From: Ypsolopha sequella
Lineage: Eukaryota; Arthropoda; Insecta; Lepidoptera; Ypsolophidae
Assembly (NCBI GenBank): GCA_934047225.1
Contig: OW203983.1
Coordinates: 2,852,001-2,916,000, forward strand
Direction of reading: 5' to 3'
DNA: 64,000 nt
Of the stretch, positions 33,477-44,719 are shown piece by piece. Both the position numbers and the translations under genes were made by a program. Each line of letters begins with the position of its first letter. The stretch's first letter is position 1. The notes under the pieces were generated by a model. It saw nothing but the letters and a program-made list of their open reading frames with translations. It searched no databases and was not told the DNA's origin.

Positions 33477-33668
33477 CACTATTAAATTAAAAGCGACCTC
33501 CTAAAAATTTGTATTAAAGTTAATATATATCATATCTGTATAGATGCAGAATCAGATGTAGATTCTAGGAATACTCATTTACAAAACGTATACCTACGTG
33601 TTGTAGATGTCACCAGTGGACTGCACAATTCAACAATAAGCAGCACGCAGTTCACGGAAATACACATA

Positions 33669-34287
33669 CAGTGTGTCCCTCGTAAAAGTGCACATCCGAA
33701 GAGGGGTGAAACTAGACCTTATTTTAGCGACAAAAAAATATTTTTTTTTTTAGAAAATCTTTGTTTTTTAAATCTACGTTTTAAAATTTTTTTTGCCTAC
33801 CGTGGAGACTATGTATAAAATATGTCATAACTTTTGATCTACCGCGAGTAATGCAATGAAATAAAACTGTTATAATCCTTAAAAAATAGACGTCCCATAC
33901 CAAATCAAAAACAAAACATAATCAACTACCATTACCATAAAAATAATATCCTAAAAGATTATTTCTTTAATTTTTCCGTCTTTTTTTTCAATAATAGTCA
34001 ATTTTTTCAAAATAATGTCCCTGTTTCACTATACTTTTATTCCTATTTATCATTGCCTATTCCATCATCTTTCTAACAAAAAAAAATACAACATTCTATC
34101 ATAAATACAATATTTTCTACGAGCAGTTAACCAAAGGCACTGCGCTCGCGTCCCATACAAAGATACCCAGGTGGATAATTTTATCAAGATAAAAAAAAAG
34201 TTTAAAAAAAAAAACTTTGTTTTTGTCGATATATTTAGATCTAGTTTCACCCACTTTCGGATGTGCACTTTTACGAGGGACACACTG
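33669..34287. repeat. MITE, CAGTGTGTCCC family, copy 1
   Basis: Terminal inverted repeats of about 27 bp (CAGTGTGTCCCTCGTAAAAG and CTTTTACGAGGGACACACTG) are flanked by TA on both sides, as for Tc1/mariner-type elements. About 619 bp; the second copy at 47868 is very similar. No transposase. Confidence 0.9.
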
Positions 34288-34382
34288 TATAATAAGTCAG
34301 CGCATTTCCTACTATAAAACAACTTAAAAACCTATATGAGGGCGCCGACTTCTAGAGAATATTATACATTATGTTTATTTTG

Positions 34383-34455
34383 CGAAATCCATCGCTATGA
34401 ATACTCTAAATATTATTAGAGTGCATTACAAACTAGAAAATATCAATCAGAAACA
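34383..34455 (-). repeat. SINE 3' fragment, inverted
   Basis: On the minus strand: TTTCTGATTGATATTTTCTA, GTTTGTAATGCACTCTAATA and AGAGTATTCATAGCGATGG. The same segment lies in the opposite orientation at 35561-35620. Confidence 0.7.
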
Positions 34456-34652
34456 AATTCAAATTCAAATTCAAATTCAAATAGTTTATTTTGCAAAGCA
34501 GGTATAGATATATACACTTTTTACACGTCAAATTTAATCTAATAAAGAAAATATATGTAATAGAATAATAAATGTACATGAACTAAATTAAAGGTTTATT
34601 TAATTTATGTAGCAATATATTTACGATTAAAATGATAGGTAAAATATATATT

Positions 34653-34785
34653 ATACAAGGTAAAATCCAATCAGCCGTCCGAACCCATACCGGAGACCCG
34701 GCCAGGGACCAGGAACAAGGTTCAGTGATCACCAACCGAGCCCCCAGCACGAATCCAGGCGGCCGACCAAATCCCATCCTATATA
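34653..34785. repeat. CAAGGTGA-family hairpin with biased T-to-C changes
   Basis: Both arms match the subfamily at 26723-27000, with most of the centre missing. Reading the + strand, about 22 of 28 arm differences are T to C, in both arms. Because the carrier retrotransposon is transcribed from the minus strand, these are A to G in its RNA. See findings. Confidence 0.8.
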
Positions 34786-35111
34786 CTACATACTAATAGG
34801 TTACATATATAAATACATGCCTACCTCCGCCCATTCGATTAGTCTTGCTAAGAAGAAGGGCAAGAAACTTAGCAAGATCATGTCTTTTTTTCAACATAAA
34901 ACTTATACTATACAATATATGACTTATATCTACTTTAACCAAGGGATAAGAAAATACAAGACAGTAGGAATTCAGGTTAATGAAAAAAAGAAAAACATAT
35001 ATATCTTTGTCTACCTGTCTCATATAGTCCTCTTCCTTTTACAGTCTATAATCAATTAATGTTTACACCTTAGAGGAATCATAAGTTAAGAAATTATACT
35101 ATTTAATTAAA

Positions 35112-35501
35112 TTATAACTTACTACGAGTATCATTATCACTGTAACACCATGCTTCACCATCATCCAAATATTCATTTATTTTATAATATGCCTTTTTCA
35201 ATAGGCCCTGCTTAATATACAGTTTAAACTTATTCTCTGACAAAGTAAGGACCTCCTTTGGAAGTTTATTGTAAAATCTTATACCATGTCCTACAAAAGA
35301 GGTACTCACCTTAGCGAGTCTGATTTTTGGAAAAGCCAGTTTATGCTTATTTCTGGTCTCCTTACAATGTTGCTTACCAAGCCTTGGGAAAGACTCAACA
35401 TTTTTTCTGACATATCTAAGGACTTGGTAAATATATTCACAAGGAACCGTTAATATATTAATTTCTTTGAACAACAATCCAAAGACTTGTCTTGATAGCA
35501 A
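35112..35501 (-). pseudogene. RT C-terminal region of a non-LTR retrotransposon
   Basis: A 129-codon open stretch containing FKEINILTVPCEYIYQVLRY, VRKNVESFPR, NKHKLAFPKIRLAKV, GIRFYNKLPKEV and LLKKAYYKINEYLDD. This is the conserved C-terminal segment after the thumb in CR1/Jockey-type ORF2 proteins; compare the end of the 762-codon frame at 8553. The palm, endonuclease and ORF1 are lost by 5' truncation near 35500, where the sequence passes into a SINE. The first Met is not a native start. Not functional. Confidence 0.85.
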
Positions 35502-35504
35502 GAG

Positions 35505-35620
35505 GTCGCAGGTTCGAAACCTGGCCCGGGGGATTTTTTCAAATTCTTGTCTTTGGATTTATTTCTGATTGATATTTTCTAGTTTGTAATGCACTCTAAT
35601 AATATTTAGAGTATTATACA
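35505..35620 (+). repeat. SINE, 5'-truncated
   Basis: Begins AGAGGTCGCAGGTTCGAAACC, with a perfect B box GGTTCGAAACC at about 35512-35522, and continues with the family body TTTCTGATTGATATTTTCTA and TAATGCACTCTAATAA. The A-box half of the head is missing at the junction with the retrotransposon. Confidence 0.75.
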
Positions 35621-35647
35621 TGTTTCAGGACGAAAGATGTCGGCATA

Positions 35648-36037
35648 ATAGTAGTTTATGCTACAAGGGCGCAAAGGAATAAATTACGAGGACGATTTAC
35701 AACACGAGCGTAGCGAGTATTTTAAACGTAACCGAGTAATTTATTGCTCTTACGCCTGTGTATCATACTACGTTTTTCAATGCATAGTGTGAGGAAATAA
35801 AACAAATATAATTTTGTGAACTTTAAATTGTAATTGGCTCAAAAGAACTGTATCCAGAGCCGTTAAACAGTGGAAAAAAAGTATGACATTTATGGTACAC
35901 AGGAAAGGCTGCAGGTTAGCCAACCATTGTAAATAAATTAAAAAAAAAATAATAAAGCCCTAGGGCAAAATAATCGACTTTCTGTTCGGTTTTGATGTAT
36001 AAAAAGTGGGTCTTTACGAGCACTTGCATTGAAAATG
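35648..36037 (-). repeat. 390-bp dispersed repeat, copy 1
   Basis: Inverted copy of the family seen at 39929, 46823, 47216 and 57388. It carries ATAGTAGTTTATGCTACAAG at one end and GCATTGAAAA at the other. An imperfect hairpin (AACACGAGCG...) lies near the ATAGTAG end. Confidence 0.88.
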
Positions 36038-36709
36038 TTATTTCGGTACCATCGGTCAGTATGTGATTATTTAAAACTTTTTAGTGAATGACTACAGTTA
36101 CATTTGAAGTCGGTTAATATTGTTGTTGAAAGTAAATTTTATTTAACTTGATTTATGACTGTAAATGTGCTAGTCGGCACTTGGTTGATTTGTCCAGACG
36201 AGATGCCTTGCAGCCAATAACACTTTACCACGGGTTATTCGATATGTATAAATACAAAATTAAAAATCATATTGACAAGAGAAAAATAATGAGCAGAATG
36301 CTCATCGCTTTTTGTTCTTTTCGCGGCAGCCTATTGAGGATTTTCAAAGCCTGGAAGCTCCAAAAAAGCGAACCGGTCGGAGGACCTTAAGGGCTTTACT
36401 ATTGCCAAATGGGTATTTTCTAAAGCCTACTCCTCGTTTACGGCCAAACCAAAAATAATGAAAAAATGTATTATAAATAATCAGCACTTAGACAACATAT
36501 GCAACATTTTTCTATTTCATACCACCACAACTTCTACATGAAAAAATGTATTAACTAAATGGTGTTTTTTGGCTTGAATGTCCTACTGCTCCTAAGTGGT
36601 TTGGCCGGTTGAATTTATTTATGCTTTGATAAATAGATAAACTTGATAGCTATAAACATAACATAGGATTATTCAATCGAACAATCACGTCCAAGTGAAA
36701 AGTATAATT
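36038..36709. other. No gene recognised
   Basis: An 80-codon + frame (36148-36390) has no recognisable domain. Nothing else seen. Confidence 0.4.
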
Positions 36710-37370
36710 TTCTCCTATTTCACTCTATCAAGGACGCAGCGAGCTTCGTAACAGCCACTACGCATTGCGCGCTGATATGAACGTTATTTCAATGTCGTTT
36801 CCGTTGATATTCGTACTGAAAAATATCCAGCTGCTAATTTGGCGATGGTAATCGCCTTAAGGTTTCTCCCAACGCCAACGACCTTGAACTTAGTAACTTT
36901 GTAACCATTTTATACGATAACCATAGCATTTTTTAATAGAAGAAAAATACATAGTAATCTACATGATACAAATAGTGATGTGGTTTTGCCTGAATTTTAT
37001 TTTGATATACAGAAGTGAAGCAAGAAAATTCTAAGTTTACCCCTATTTCTCGATTTCTTGTCCACTTGTAACAATATAACTGCTACAGTTTTTATCGAAA
37101 CAGTATAAAAAATTTATAAACTTCTAGACAAAATAATATTAATTGATGTGGTTTTCTCAGTTCTTGGAAATTCATTTTATTTTAGATAAAATTAATTAAA
37201 AACACACTATTTTCGCACCTGTCAGCCGCAGCGACTGACGTAACAGCCATGTTGCAGTGCGAGCTGATAAGAACTTTAGTTTAATATGATGTTCGAAATT
37301 TCAACCACCACGAACAGAGTTGCTAATTTTTTCGACGGAGCCACCTTAACGTCACTCAGTCATTACGTCA
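36710..37370. repeat. Dispersed repeat, unclassified, copies 2 and 3
   Basis: 36710-36890 shares ATTTTCTCCTATTTCACTCTA and GCGCTGATATGAACGTTATT with 5727-5905. A weaker third copy lies at 37205-37370 (GACGTAACAGCCATGTTGCAG, GAGCTGATAAGAAC). Confidence 0.45.
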
Positions 37371-37804
37371 CTCGGCGCAGTCAACTGGACTTCTGATTTA
37401 TTATAACTTGGATTTTGTCATAGAATAAGAACAGTTTTATGGATTTTATGTTCTTAGACCCAAATGGCTGCGTTTTTATTGGAAGTAAATATAATTGAAA
37501 AGCTCAAAAGCGTTCCCAATTAACGCTGTTCTGGCAGACGAGGCACAAAAACTCATCGAAGGCTTCAGCATCGGTCGACTCCGGAAGCACTGCAGTATTT
37601 CTGGTTGTGCTTTCTGGTATCCTCATAAATAATTTATAGCTGGAGTATGTATCCTGCACTCTTATTGGATAGCACGTGATTTTTTATCATTCTTTTACTT
37701 GGCCAAGTACAATGGACGTGCACTGCGTGTCCATATCATTGGTACCGTTCATGTAAGATCGTACTGTATTTTATGGTCAAGTTATGCATATGTTGCAGGC
37801 AAAT

Positions 37805-38011
37805 AGTACAATTCCGCCGTTTATAAACGGCGTCGTTAGTACATATAAATCTAACATGCTCCTCCTCACACCTATTTTTAATTTTTTGATAAAAGATTTT
37901 GGATTTTGGCTTTTTAGAAATTGATCAAGCGGCGGCGGGCGTTTTTCAATTTGCCGAATGGCAAATTATTAGAAACTGACGACACCGTTTGTGAACGGCG
38001 GAATTTTACTA
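37805..38011. repeat. MITE, AATTCCGCCGTT family
   Basis: Ends AGTACAATTCCGCCGTTTAT and GTGAACGGCGGAATTTTACT pair for about 38 bp (through ACGGCGTCGT) around a centre of about 130 bp. Confidence 0.8.
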
Positions 38012-38322
38012 CTTCCTTGTCACACATATACATTTAGGAGTTTAATTGCTTAATTTCAGCGGAATCTCAGACAATCGATAGGAATTCCAGTAAAAATTTA
38101 GTTTGGATTACACTGGGCAATCTGCGTTAGTCGTACCGCAATTTATAAAATTTATAAAATATTCATTGTTTAATTAATAAATGAGTATTTAGGTAGTGTC
38201 ATTTAGTTTGTTCTAGAAATACTTTTTCCGACAGATAATTTACTTTTTTTTAGCATTGCTTTTTTATTAAGTAATGCACGAGACTTATAAAGGAACTATT
38301 TTTTTTTTAATCTGAGAAAATA
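38012..38322. other. No gene recognised
   Basis: A+T-rich spacer; no feature seen. Confidence 0.4.
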
Positions 38323-38455
38323 AAGCCGACTCTGAAGGCTTTCATTTTATTTTTAGTGCAAAATAGTCCAAGAGTGTTAAGGGCAGAAGCTAAATTACTT
38401 TGGAAAATATCAAGTTTCGACAGCACTAAAACTATAATTAAAGCCTTTAGAATGA
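38323..38455. repeat. MITE, AAAGCC...GGCTTTA family, copy 3
   Basis: Keeps AAAGCCGACTCTGAAGGCTT on the left and CAGCACTAAAACTATAATTA AAGCC-like wording on the right; the most diverged of three copies. Confidence 0.65.
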
Positions 38456-39928
38456 GGGGTTTTCAAAGTCAAATTAAAAAAGAAAAAGTAGTACCGAACG
38501 ACTCAATAGATGGCGCAGCCTGTACTAAAAGTGTCAAAAAATGTCTTCCTGGCAACACTGGATTCTTTTGATTTTGACACTTCTTCTTTGCTTCTTTCTT
38601 TTTTATGGTCAATCCATGCCTCAAATGTATTATTGCTAAGATCCATTGTTCTTTCCGTAATTAGTTGTACTGTGTGTTCCTATATTTTTACAATTAGCTA
38701 CAACGCATGGGCTGACCATGTTGAAAGTTGAATGAAATACCAAGCTATTAACGTAAGTAATATAGATAGAAAACAAAACAATATAAACACAACAAAATAG
38801 GAATGTCTTTGTGAAGGGTTTTGTTGGATTTAACAATTGAATTGACAATTTTTATCTTGCTGCCCACAGATTAAAAAATAATCTTTGCTTTTTGACACTT
38901 GAAAGCAGGGTAACGCCATCTGTGTTTACCTCTGAAAGCTTGATCAAGGTCAGTCTGGAAAACCGCTCATTGACTTTATTGTGTATCAAAGTTAATTTTA
39001 ACAGATCGTGTAGGCTTAAAAAAATCACATTACCGTTTTCTACAGAGAATTTAGAGGAAAATAAATTTTCAGTACTTACAATTTGCATTTTTTTTAGGAA
39101 TGACAAATCCAAATTATGTAATTTCTTTTGAATAAGTCAACATTAAGCTCACAGCAACATTAATTTAATTTTTGGAAAGTGTCAGCTGTAAAAAATTTAT
39201 TATGAATCTTATCATGGAAATGGATGGCATTTAAGAGGAACTGTTTTCGAAGATTTAGTTTTGGTTATCAAACTGACAATAATATAAAACCTTGAAATCA
39301 ACTTTTAAATAAAAAATAAGTAATGGAAATAGCTATTGAATTACAGAAATTATGAACTCATGAATCTCTGAGAAAATTTCGTAAAAACCTATTATTTTTA
39401 AAGGTAGATAAAATATCCCAAGATCCATCTACAATTTCGTAAGGAGTGACCGCAACTTAGAAACCTGACTAAGCGTATACAAACCGTGAATAAGCGTCAA
39501 TATATATTTATTTCGGCCATGGCTGGAGGGTTGCCAACTTTTTTTAGAAGAATAAAGTACATTTGATTTCAGGGAAGGTAAATTAAAAGTACGGTCCTTT
39601 AAAAAAAGTATCCTTTATTCAAGGGAGAAAAAATATCAAGACAGCGGACGGTAGGAAGGAACTAGGAAGGCCACCAGGCTCCATGGTAACATCCTCAAAT
39701 CCTTTTGTGAAGCTGTATTTTTTGTGCTATTTGCACAAACACAAACGCACAAGTCATACATTTTCCCTCGGATTTCTTTACAGCTGTGTTTTTGCTGGCT
39801 GGTGTTGTCAGTTTACGTCTAATTTTGCGTAAACATTGAAAATTGAAATAAAGTATTTTCACGTACTTTATTGGTATTCAAAAGTATAAAGTACAGGGAC
39901 CCAAAATAACGTAAGATATCTACTTTAT
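38456..39928. other. No secure gene; weak minus-strand frames
   Basis: Minus-strand frames at 38852-39112 (86 codons, ending LFFNLWAAR) and a short one from ATG at 38729 (MVSPCVVANCKN) are seen. The latter has C-x4-C spacing like a THAP finger start, but no downstream W or C-x2-H block was found in frame, so it is not called. Confidence 0.3.
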
Positions 39929-40321
39929 TTTTCAATGCATGTGCTCGTAAAGGCCCACTTTTTATGCATCAAAACCGAACAGAAAGTCGATTATTTTGCC
40001 CTAGGGCTTTATTATTATTATTTTTTTTTATTTATTTACAATGGTTGGCTAACCTGCAGCCTTTCCTGTGTACCATAGATGTTATACTTTTTTTCCACTG
40101 TTAAACGGCTCTGGAAACAGTCCTTCTGAGCCAATTATAATTTAAAGTTCACAAGATTATATTTGTTTTCATTTCCTCACACTATGCATTGAAAAACGTA
40201 GTATGATACACGGGCGTAAAAGCAATAAATTACTCGGTTACGATTAAAACACTCGCTACGCTCGTGTTTTAAATCGTCCTCGTAATTTATTCCTTTGCGC
40301 CCTTGTAGCATAAACTACTAT
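39929..40321 (+). repeat. 390-bp dispersed repeat, copy 2
   Basis: Begins TTTTTCAATGCATGTGCTCG and ends TTGTAGCATAAACTACTATT. The flanks (AAAGTATAAAGTACAGGGAC and AAAGTACGGTTGGC) show that it interrupts older sequence. Confidence 0.88.
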
Positions 40322-40354
40322 TAAAGTACGGTTGGCAACCCTACTGGACCGACA

Positions 40355-40490
40355 CGACGACGCGACGACCTGGGAACGTTGCAGGTAGCGGCTCAGGCAG
40401 GACCGCCAAGAGTGGCGGAATATTGGAAAGGCCTATGTCTAACAGTGGACGAATACAAGCTGATGTACGTATGTATGGATGGATGGATGC
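40355..40490 (+). mobile_element. 3' end of an RTE- or SINE-like element
   Basis: Contains GGAAAGGCCTATGTCTAACA and GTGGACGAATACAAGCTGAT and ends in (ATGG)n, like the 3' part of the SINE at 43339. Confidence 0.55.
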
Positions 40491-41110
40491 AAAACAATAG
40501 TACATTGTTCACCGAGGGAAGAAAGGGGAAGACTACCAACGAGGGTGTAGTTTGAGGCCCGAGGCGAAGCCAAGGGCCTCAATACACACGGGTTGGGAAT
40601 CGCACTTTCTCCCGAGTGATTACATAGTGCTTTATACTACACCTGCGAGGAAATAGTATAATTTTACTTTTAATCAAGATACAATAAAAGAAACCGACTG
40701 ACTCGCGTGCGATTGTCACTTTTTATTTCCTTCTTATTTTTTATTATGTACAGGAAAAGCAAGTGGCCAGTATCAATTTTCGAGTTTTATGTACGAGTTC
40801 GCAAAATAATACTGGCCACTTGGCCACTTGCTCATTCTTTATGTTATTTAAAAAAAAACAGCACGTTAACAATGGATTTGCATATACTTTTTCTGCCCGC
40901 TCAAGCACGTTAACAATGAGTTTTCATACACTTTTCCGCCCGCATATTTGTATGACAGTAATGACGTATTTTCCGCATCGTTTTCAAAAAAGTAAGAAGG
41001 TACTTTCCGAGCAGGTGTAGTATAAAAGGTATTGTGACGAAAATACGCGAAGCGTGCACCATCTTGTAGCTCATCGACTGATATGTAATAATTGATAAAT
41101 AAATAGTTTC
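40491..41110. other. No gene recognised
   Basis: Short direct repeats AGCAAGTGGCCAGTATCAAT/AATACTGGCCACTTGGCCACTT and AGCACGTTAACAATG occur near 40758-40920. No coding evidence. Confidence 0.4.
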
Positions 41111-41730
41111 CAAAAAAAAACGGCAAGTGCGAGACAGACTCGCGTACCTAGGGTTCCGTATTGTGGATGATATATTTAATTTTGTCATTTATTTCGTGAA
41201 TTTATCAACCACTTTATTTTTCCTGTAATCTTTACGTAAACACATATTACCGTGATTTTTTTTCACCGTGATTATTACCGTGATTTCTTGGTCCTCCGGT
41301 TAAGGAGATATGGAGGGGACATACATTTCTTTATGGTTATTCAAGGATTTCTCGAAAAAGATGCAATTAAATATAGCCATTTTTACAATCAGCTTTTTAA
41401 TACCTACAAGTTGATACCCATATTGTTTTTTCATAAAATATTTTTTTTTATATATATTTACAATCAAATTTTTAATATCTACAATTTAATACCGCATTGT
41501 ATTTTTAGAACAATGTTTTTTATTTTTTTCACTTTTGTTTTAGAAATAAATTGAACAATTTCAAATTTTTCACTTTTTTTTTGCACCGTGGTATGTGGGC
41601 AAATTAATGCTATCTTTGTGCCAAAAATCATGTATTTTTCATGTGCTAAAGTTATGAGGCTGTGACATACGGACGGACGGATGGACAGACAACGGAGTCT
41701 CACCTTTTAGGTACTACGGAACCCTAAAAA
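41111..41730. repeat. GGGTTCCGTA-family element, copy B
   Basis: Starts AAACGGCAAGTGCGAGACAG and TACCTAGGGTTCCGTATTG and ends GGACGGACGGATGGAC, ACTACGGAACCCTAAAAA. It is the inverted relative of 24621-25440. Confidence 0.75.
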
Positions 41731-42715
41731 GCAGCGGTTTTACAACCGTAAATTATAATTTTAGACACTTCTTTGTTCGCATCTCGTAAAGGGTACCCAA
41801 ATAATGAACGAACAATTAAAAAACGTAATAATCTAAGTACTTATATTATTATAATATCAAAAATCAAATTAGCCTTTGTCAAAAATTGTTGTTCCGCAAA
41901 TGACAAGTTCTGAACGTTAATTTCAATACCCTTTTATAAACGAGAGATGCGAACAAAGAAGTATCTACTTACCTACTTGAACAAAATTAATAATTCCATG
42001 CGTCCATGCTTTATGAGTTTTGTAGGTATAGATTTTTGGTTTTCACAAAAATTTGTCAACCATCGACTTTGGTGCCATCTAGGGATAACTTAGTGAATTA
42101 TTTTATTTATAGTCCTACGAACCTCCTGCAACCTACTGTTTCGCATCGGACACATTCTCGAAGCAAGACAAGCCCTGTATGTAGCCTCGTAGTAATGTTA
42201 ATATTGTGCCATAGATGGCGTAACTTATACTAGCATAAAATTTACAGATTTTGTAAAAATAATAAGATCCCTGCCTACTTACCATGTACCCATAGATAAG
42301 TATAATGTACCGGGAATAGATTCGAAACTCCGCTAACTTCATGGGCATTACTAGTGCTGCTGCCAAGCGGTTCAGCTTTCAACTATGTCTGGTGTATACA
42401 TACGTTCATACAAATACATATATAGCTATGCTATTGCAGGCAGCCCCGAACGGAATTTTTAGTTCAACGTAATAAACCAGGCTATATTTTGCACGTAGAG
42501 AAAAAATTACTTTGGTTTACATTTTTATCTGTACTTCTTTAATTAATAGGCTTAATTAAAGACGTTAAGATAAAAAGTAAACCGAAGTAATATTATGTTC
42601 TCTCTACTACGTTCAAAATATAGCCCAGTCTGGGGCTAGCTGCAGGTATATTTGCAATAACCAAAACAGATTCAAAATATAATAAAACAAAGATTTTCTC
42701 TTTCATACAATATTT
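41731..42715. other. No gene recognised
   Basis: Two inverted blocks, AGAAAAAATTACTTTGGTTTAC and GTAAACCGAAGTAATATTATG, near 42498-42600 may be remnants of a palindromic element. No frame with a domain. Confidence 0.4.
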
Positions 42716-42960
42716 TATTTACGATTCTTCTTTTCATGTGTAATATAATAATCATCTGCTGCTTGTTTTACAAGATCGATGTCGTCCCAAAACGTGGTTT
42801 TCCCCGATAATATTTGGTTTATTTATTTGCATAAATTTGTTATAAAAAAAATGTTGGCTTGTTCTTAGTTTATTTTTAGTTTCAGCTATGGTGTTCCTTA
42901 ACTCACTTTCAGCTGCAGACATTGATTTTGAAACTCGCCTTGTTGAAACTGAAATTTGAG
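42716..42960 (-). pseudogene. Unrecognised protein C-terminus with a frameshift
   Basis: The minus strand reads SVSTRRVSKSMSAAESELRN, then TIAETKNKLRTSQHFF and YNKFMQINKPNIIG in one frame. From about 42795 the adjacent frame reads FWDDIDLVKQAADDYYITHE to a stop at about 42716, immediately followed by AATAAA. Residue composition and continuity across the shift suggest one original coding end of about 75 residues. The family is not recognised: no catalytic motif is visible, only charged helical sequence. It could be the end of a transposon protein or of an old gene copy. Confidence 0.4.
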
Positions 42961-43338
42961 AAAAAAAAATACATAAACAACTACCTACACCAATACAAAA
43001 AAAAGACAGTGTTTAATAGTTTTTCTTTATGTAGAAATGTTTATTATATGATTACATTCCTTTTATGTGGATAAAACTAATTCAAATTATAATTTAAAAG
43101 GTCTAGCTATAACCGAACCAGTCTGGTCTAGTTGAATGCGTGCTGTGCTTTTGCCAGATATGTATTGTTTGACGTTGATGTAATCTTGTAGAACGCCATC
43201 TCTACGTAGTGCTTGCCACAAGTGACAATGTTCGACCGAGTCACATGCCTTCGTAAAATCAATAACCGGAATGAATAAAAGATGACTGTATTCGGAGACT
43301 TTCTCTGTTACTTGTTAAGATGTAAGTAATCACAAGTA

Positions 43339-43705
43339 GATCACAACAGGTGGTAGAGCTTATGCCAGGCTCGACTGTGGAGGTACCACCATCTTACTTG
43401 GAGAACCCCTCGAAGTAATTCGGGGGAGAGTAAGAGGACAGCTCACAGGCATAAAACCAGGAGGCCCACCATGCCTGGGACCGATGGATGGCGGTCTATC
43501 CATCCCTATTAGCCGGGCCTTATATGGAACAATCTGGTGATGGGCAGTGGCGTCACTGGTGCGAGGGTTCTGGCATCGTGCTCACTAACCCGCCTGCCCA
43601 GCGTGTATGAGTATGGGCAATTCTTCCAGGATGACCGCCGGGAGTAGCAAAGTCCTGGAAAGGCTTATGTCCAGCAGTGGACGAACTAGGCTAATGGATG
43701 GATGG
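43339..43705 (+). mobile_element. SINE inserted in the RT relic
   Basis: An 11-bp direct repeat, AATCACAAGTA, flanks it (43328-43338 and 43706-43716). The head has a GGTGGTAGAGCTTATG A-box-like and GGCTCGACTG B-box-like block, and the 3' end reads TATGTCCAGCAGTGGACGAA and then (ATGG)n. Confidence 0.8.
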
Positions 43706-43834
43706 AATCACAAGTACTGTATCCTTTACGAAAACTGTTTGATCACCTGTCTGTTTAGCATCAAGAAGAGGTGTAATTCTATTTAAAAGTGTCTTTGCAA
43801 AGCACCTGTATACATTGCACGTGAGAGTAATTAG

Positions 43835-44719
43835 TAGAGATGAAACGGATATCCGGTTACTATCCGGTATCCGGCCTATCCGGCCATATTTTTGGTATCC
43901 GGTATCCGGCCGGATAGTAGTCAGTATCCGGCCGGATACCGGATACTTAACTCAACATACAAAAAGTCGTTTAAATCACAAAATAGATTGAATAATCTAA
44001 ATTCTAATACATAAAGTGAATAAGAATTGAGCTATGGTAGATAAAGACAAGCTTTACATCAATTGTTGGGAATAAACGTTTCTGCTTTTCTTCATACATT
44101 ACACCAGCTTCTTTTGCTCTCACAATATACCGAATGTAACTCAACAGGTATCTTTTAATAAAAACACATGGTCATACTGAAATCATACTAAACAACTTTT
44201 CCAAAGATACATACTTGTGGAAATGAAAAAATATTTTCGTGTTTCCTTACTCATTTTGAAAACCTACTATAAATTTTGAAAGGGCACTGGGCGGGCAGGT
44301 TCAATTTTGTTTTTTCAATATGTTACTTTGGAAAATTTGTTCAGTATGAACAGTATATTACGCGGTTTCATTTAAAGATTCGTGTCCATTTATATACAGT
44401 ATACACCACTCCAAGAAGACAAAAGATACATATTTACAAATTTCGTTAGGATCGGAAATTGTTTCGCGTTTCCAACCAGCATTTGTATGATTGTGATACG
44501 ATCATTTAGAAATGATCTTCATTTAAAAAATGCACGAATAATCTCGCCCACTTGCACCCGCACGCACCTTGGTGCGTAATATTTAGACTTGCTCAATTAG
44601 TGCGAAACGCATATCTTCAGCCGGATATCCGGCCGCCGGATATCCGGCTATCCGGCCTAGTGCCTCGCCGGATATCCGGTATCCGGTATCCGGCCAAATC
44701 ACTATCCGTTTCATCTCTA
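43835..44719. mobile_element. Non-autonomous hAT DNA transposon
   Basis: Perfect 8-bp target duplication GTAATTAG at 43827-43834 and 44720-44727. Terminal inverted repeats are TAGAGATGAAACGGATA and its complement TATCCG TTTCATCTCTA (a one-base difference near the inner end). Both subterminal regions are packed with TATCCGG/CCGGATA units (43847-43945 and 44620-44700), likely transposase-binding sites. 885 bp, with no transposase frame. Confidence 0.92.

Larger units (their letters stand above)
34458..35501 (-). mobile_element. 5'-truncated non-LTR retrotransposon with a hairpin in its 3' UTR
   Basis: Runs on the minus strand from the RT C-terminus (35501) to an (AATTTG)n tail at 34458-34487. 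The 3' UTR shares blocks with 19480-20095 and 59165-59380. A 133-bp CAAGGTGA-family hairpin sits in the UTR at 34653-34785 and is absent from the 19480 copy. Confidence 0.85.

Noticed and set aside
34065..34322. Matching minus-strand frames at 34065-34322 and 48262-48483
   Set aside because: They match because they lie in two copies of one MITE; no domain and poor coding composition.
38636..38848. Second THAP finger (MVSPCVVANCKN)
   Set aside because: Only the C-x4-C start fits; the Trp block and the C-x2-H pair were not found downstream.
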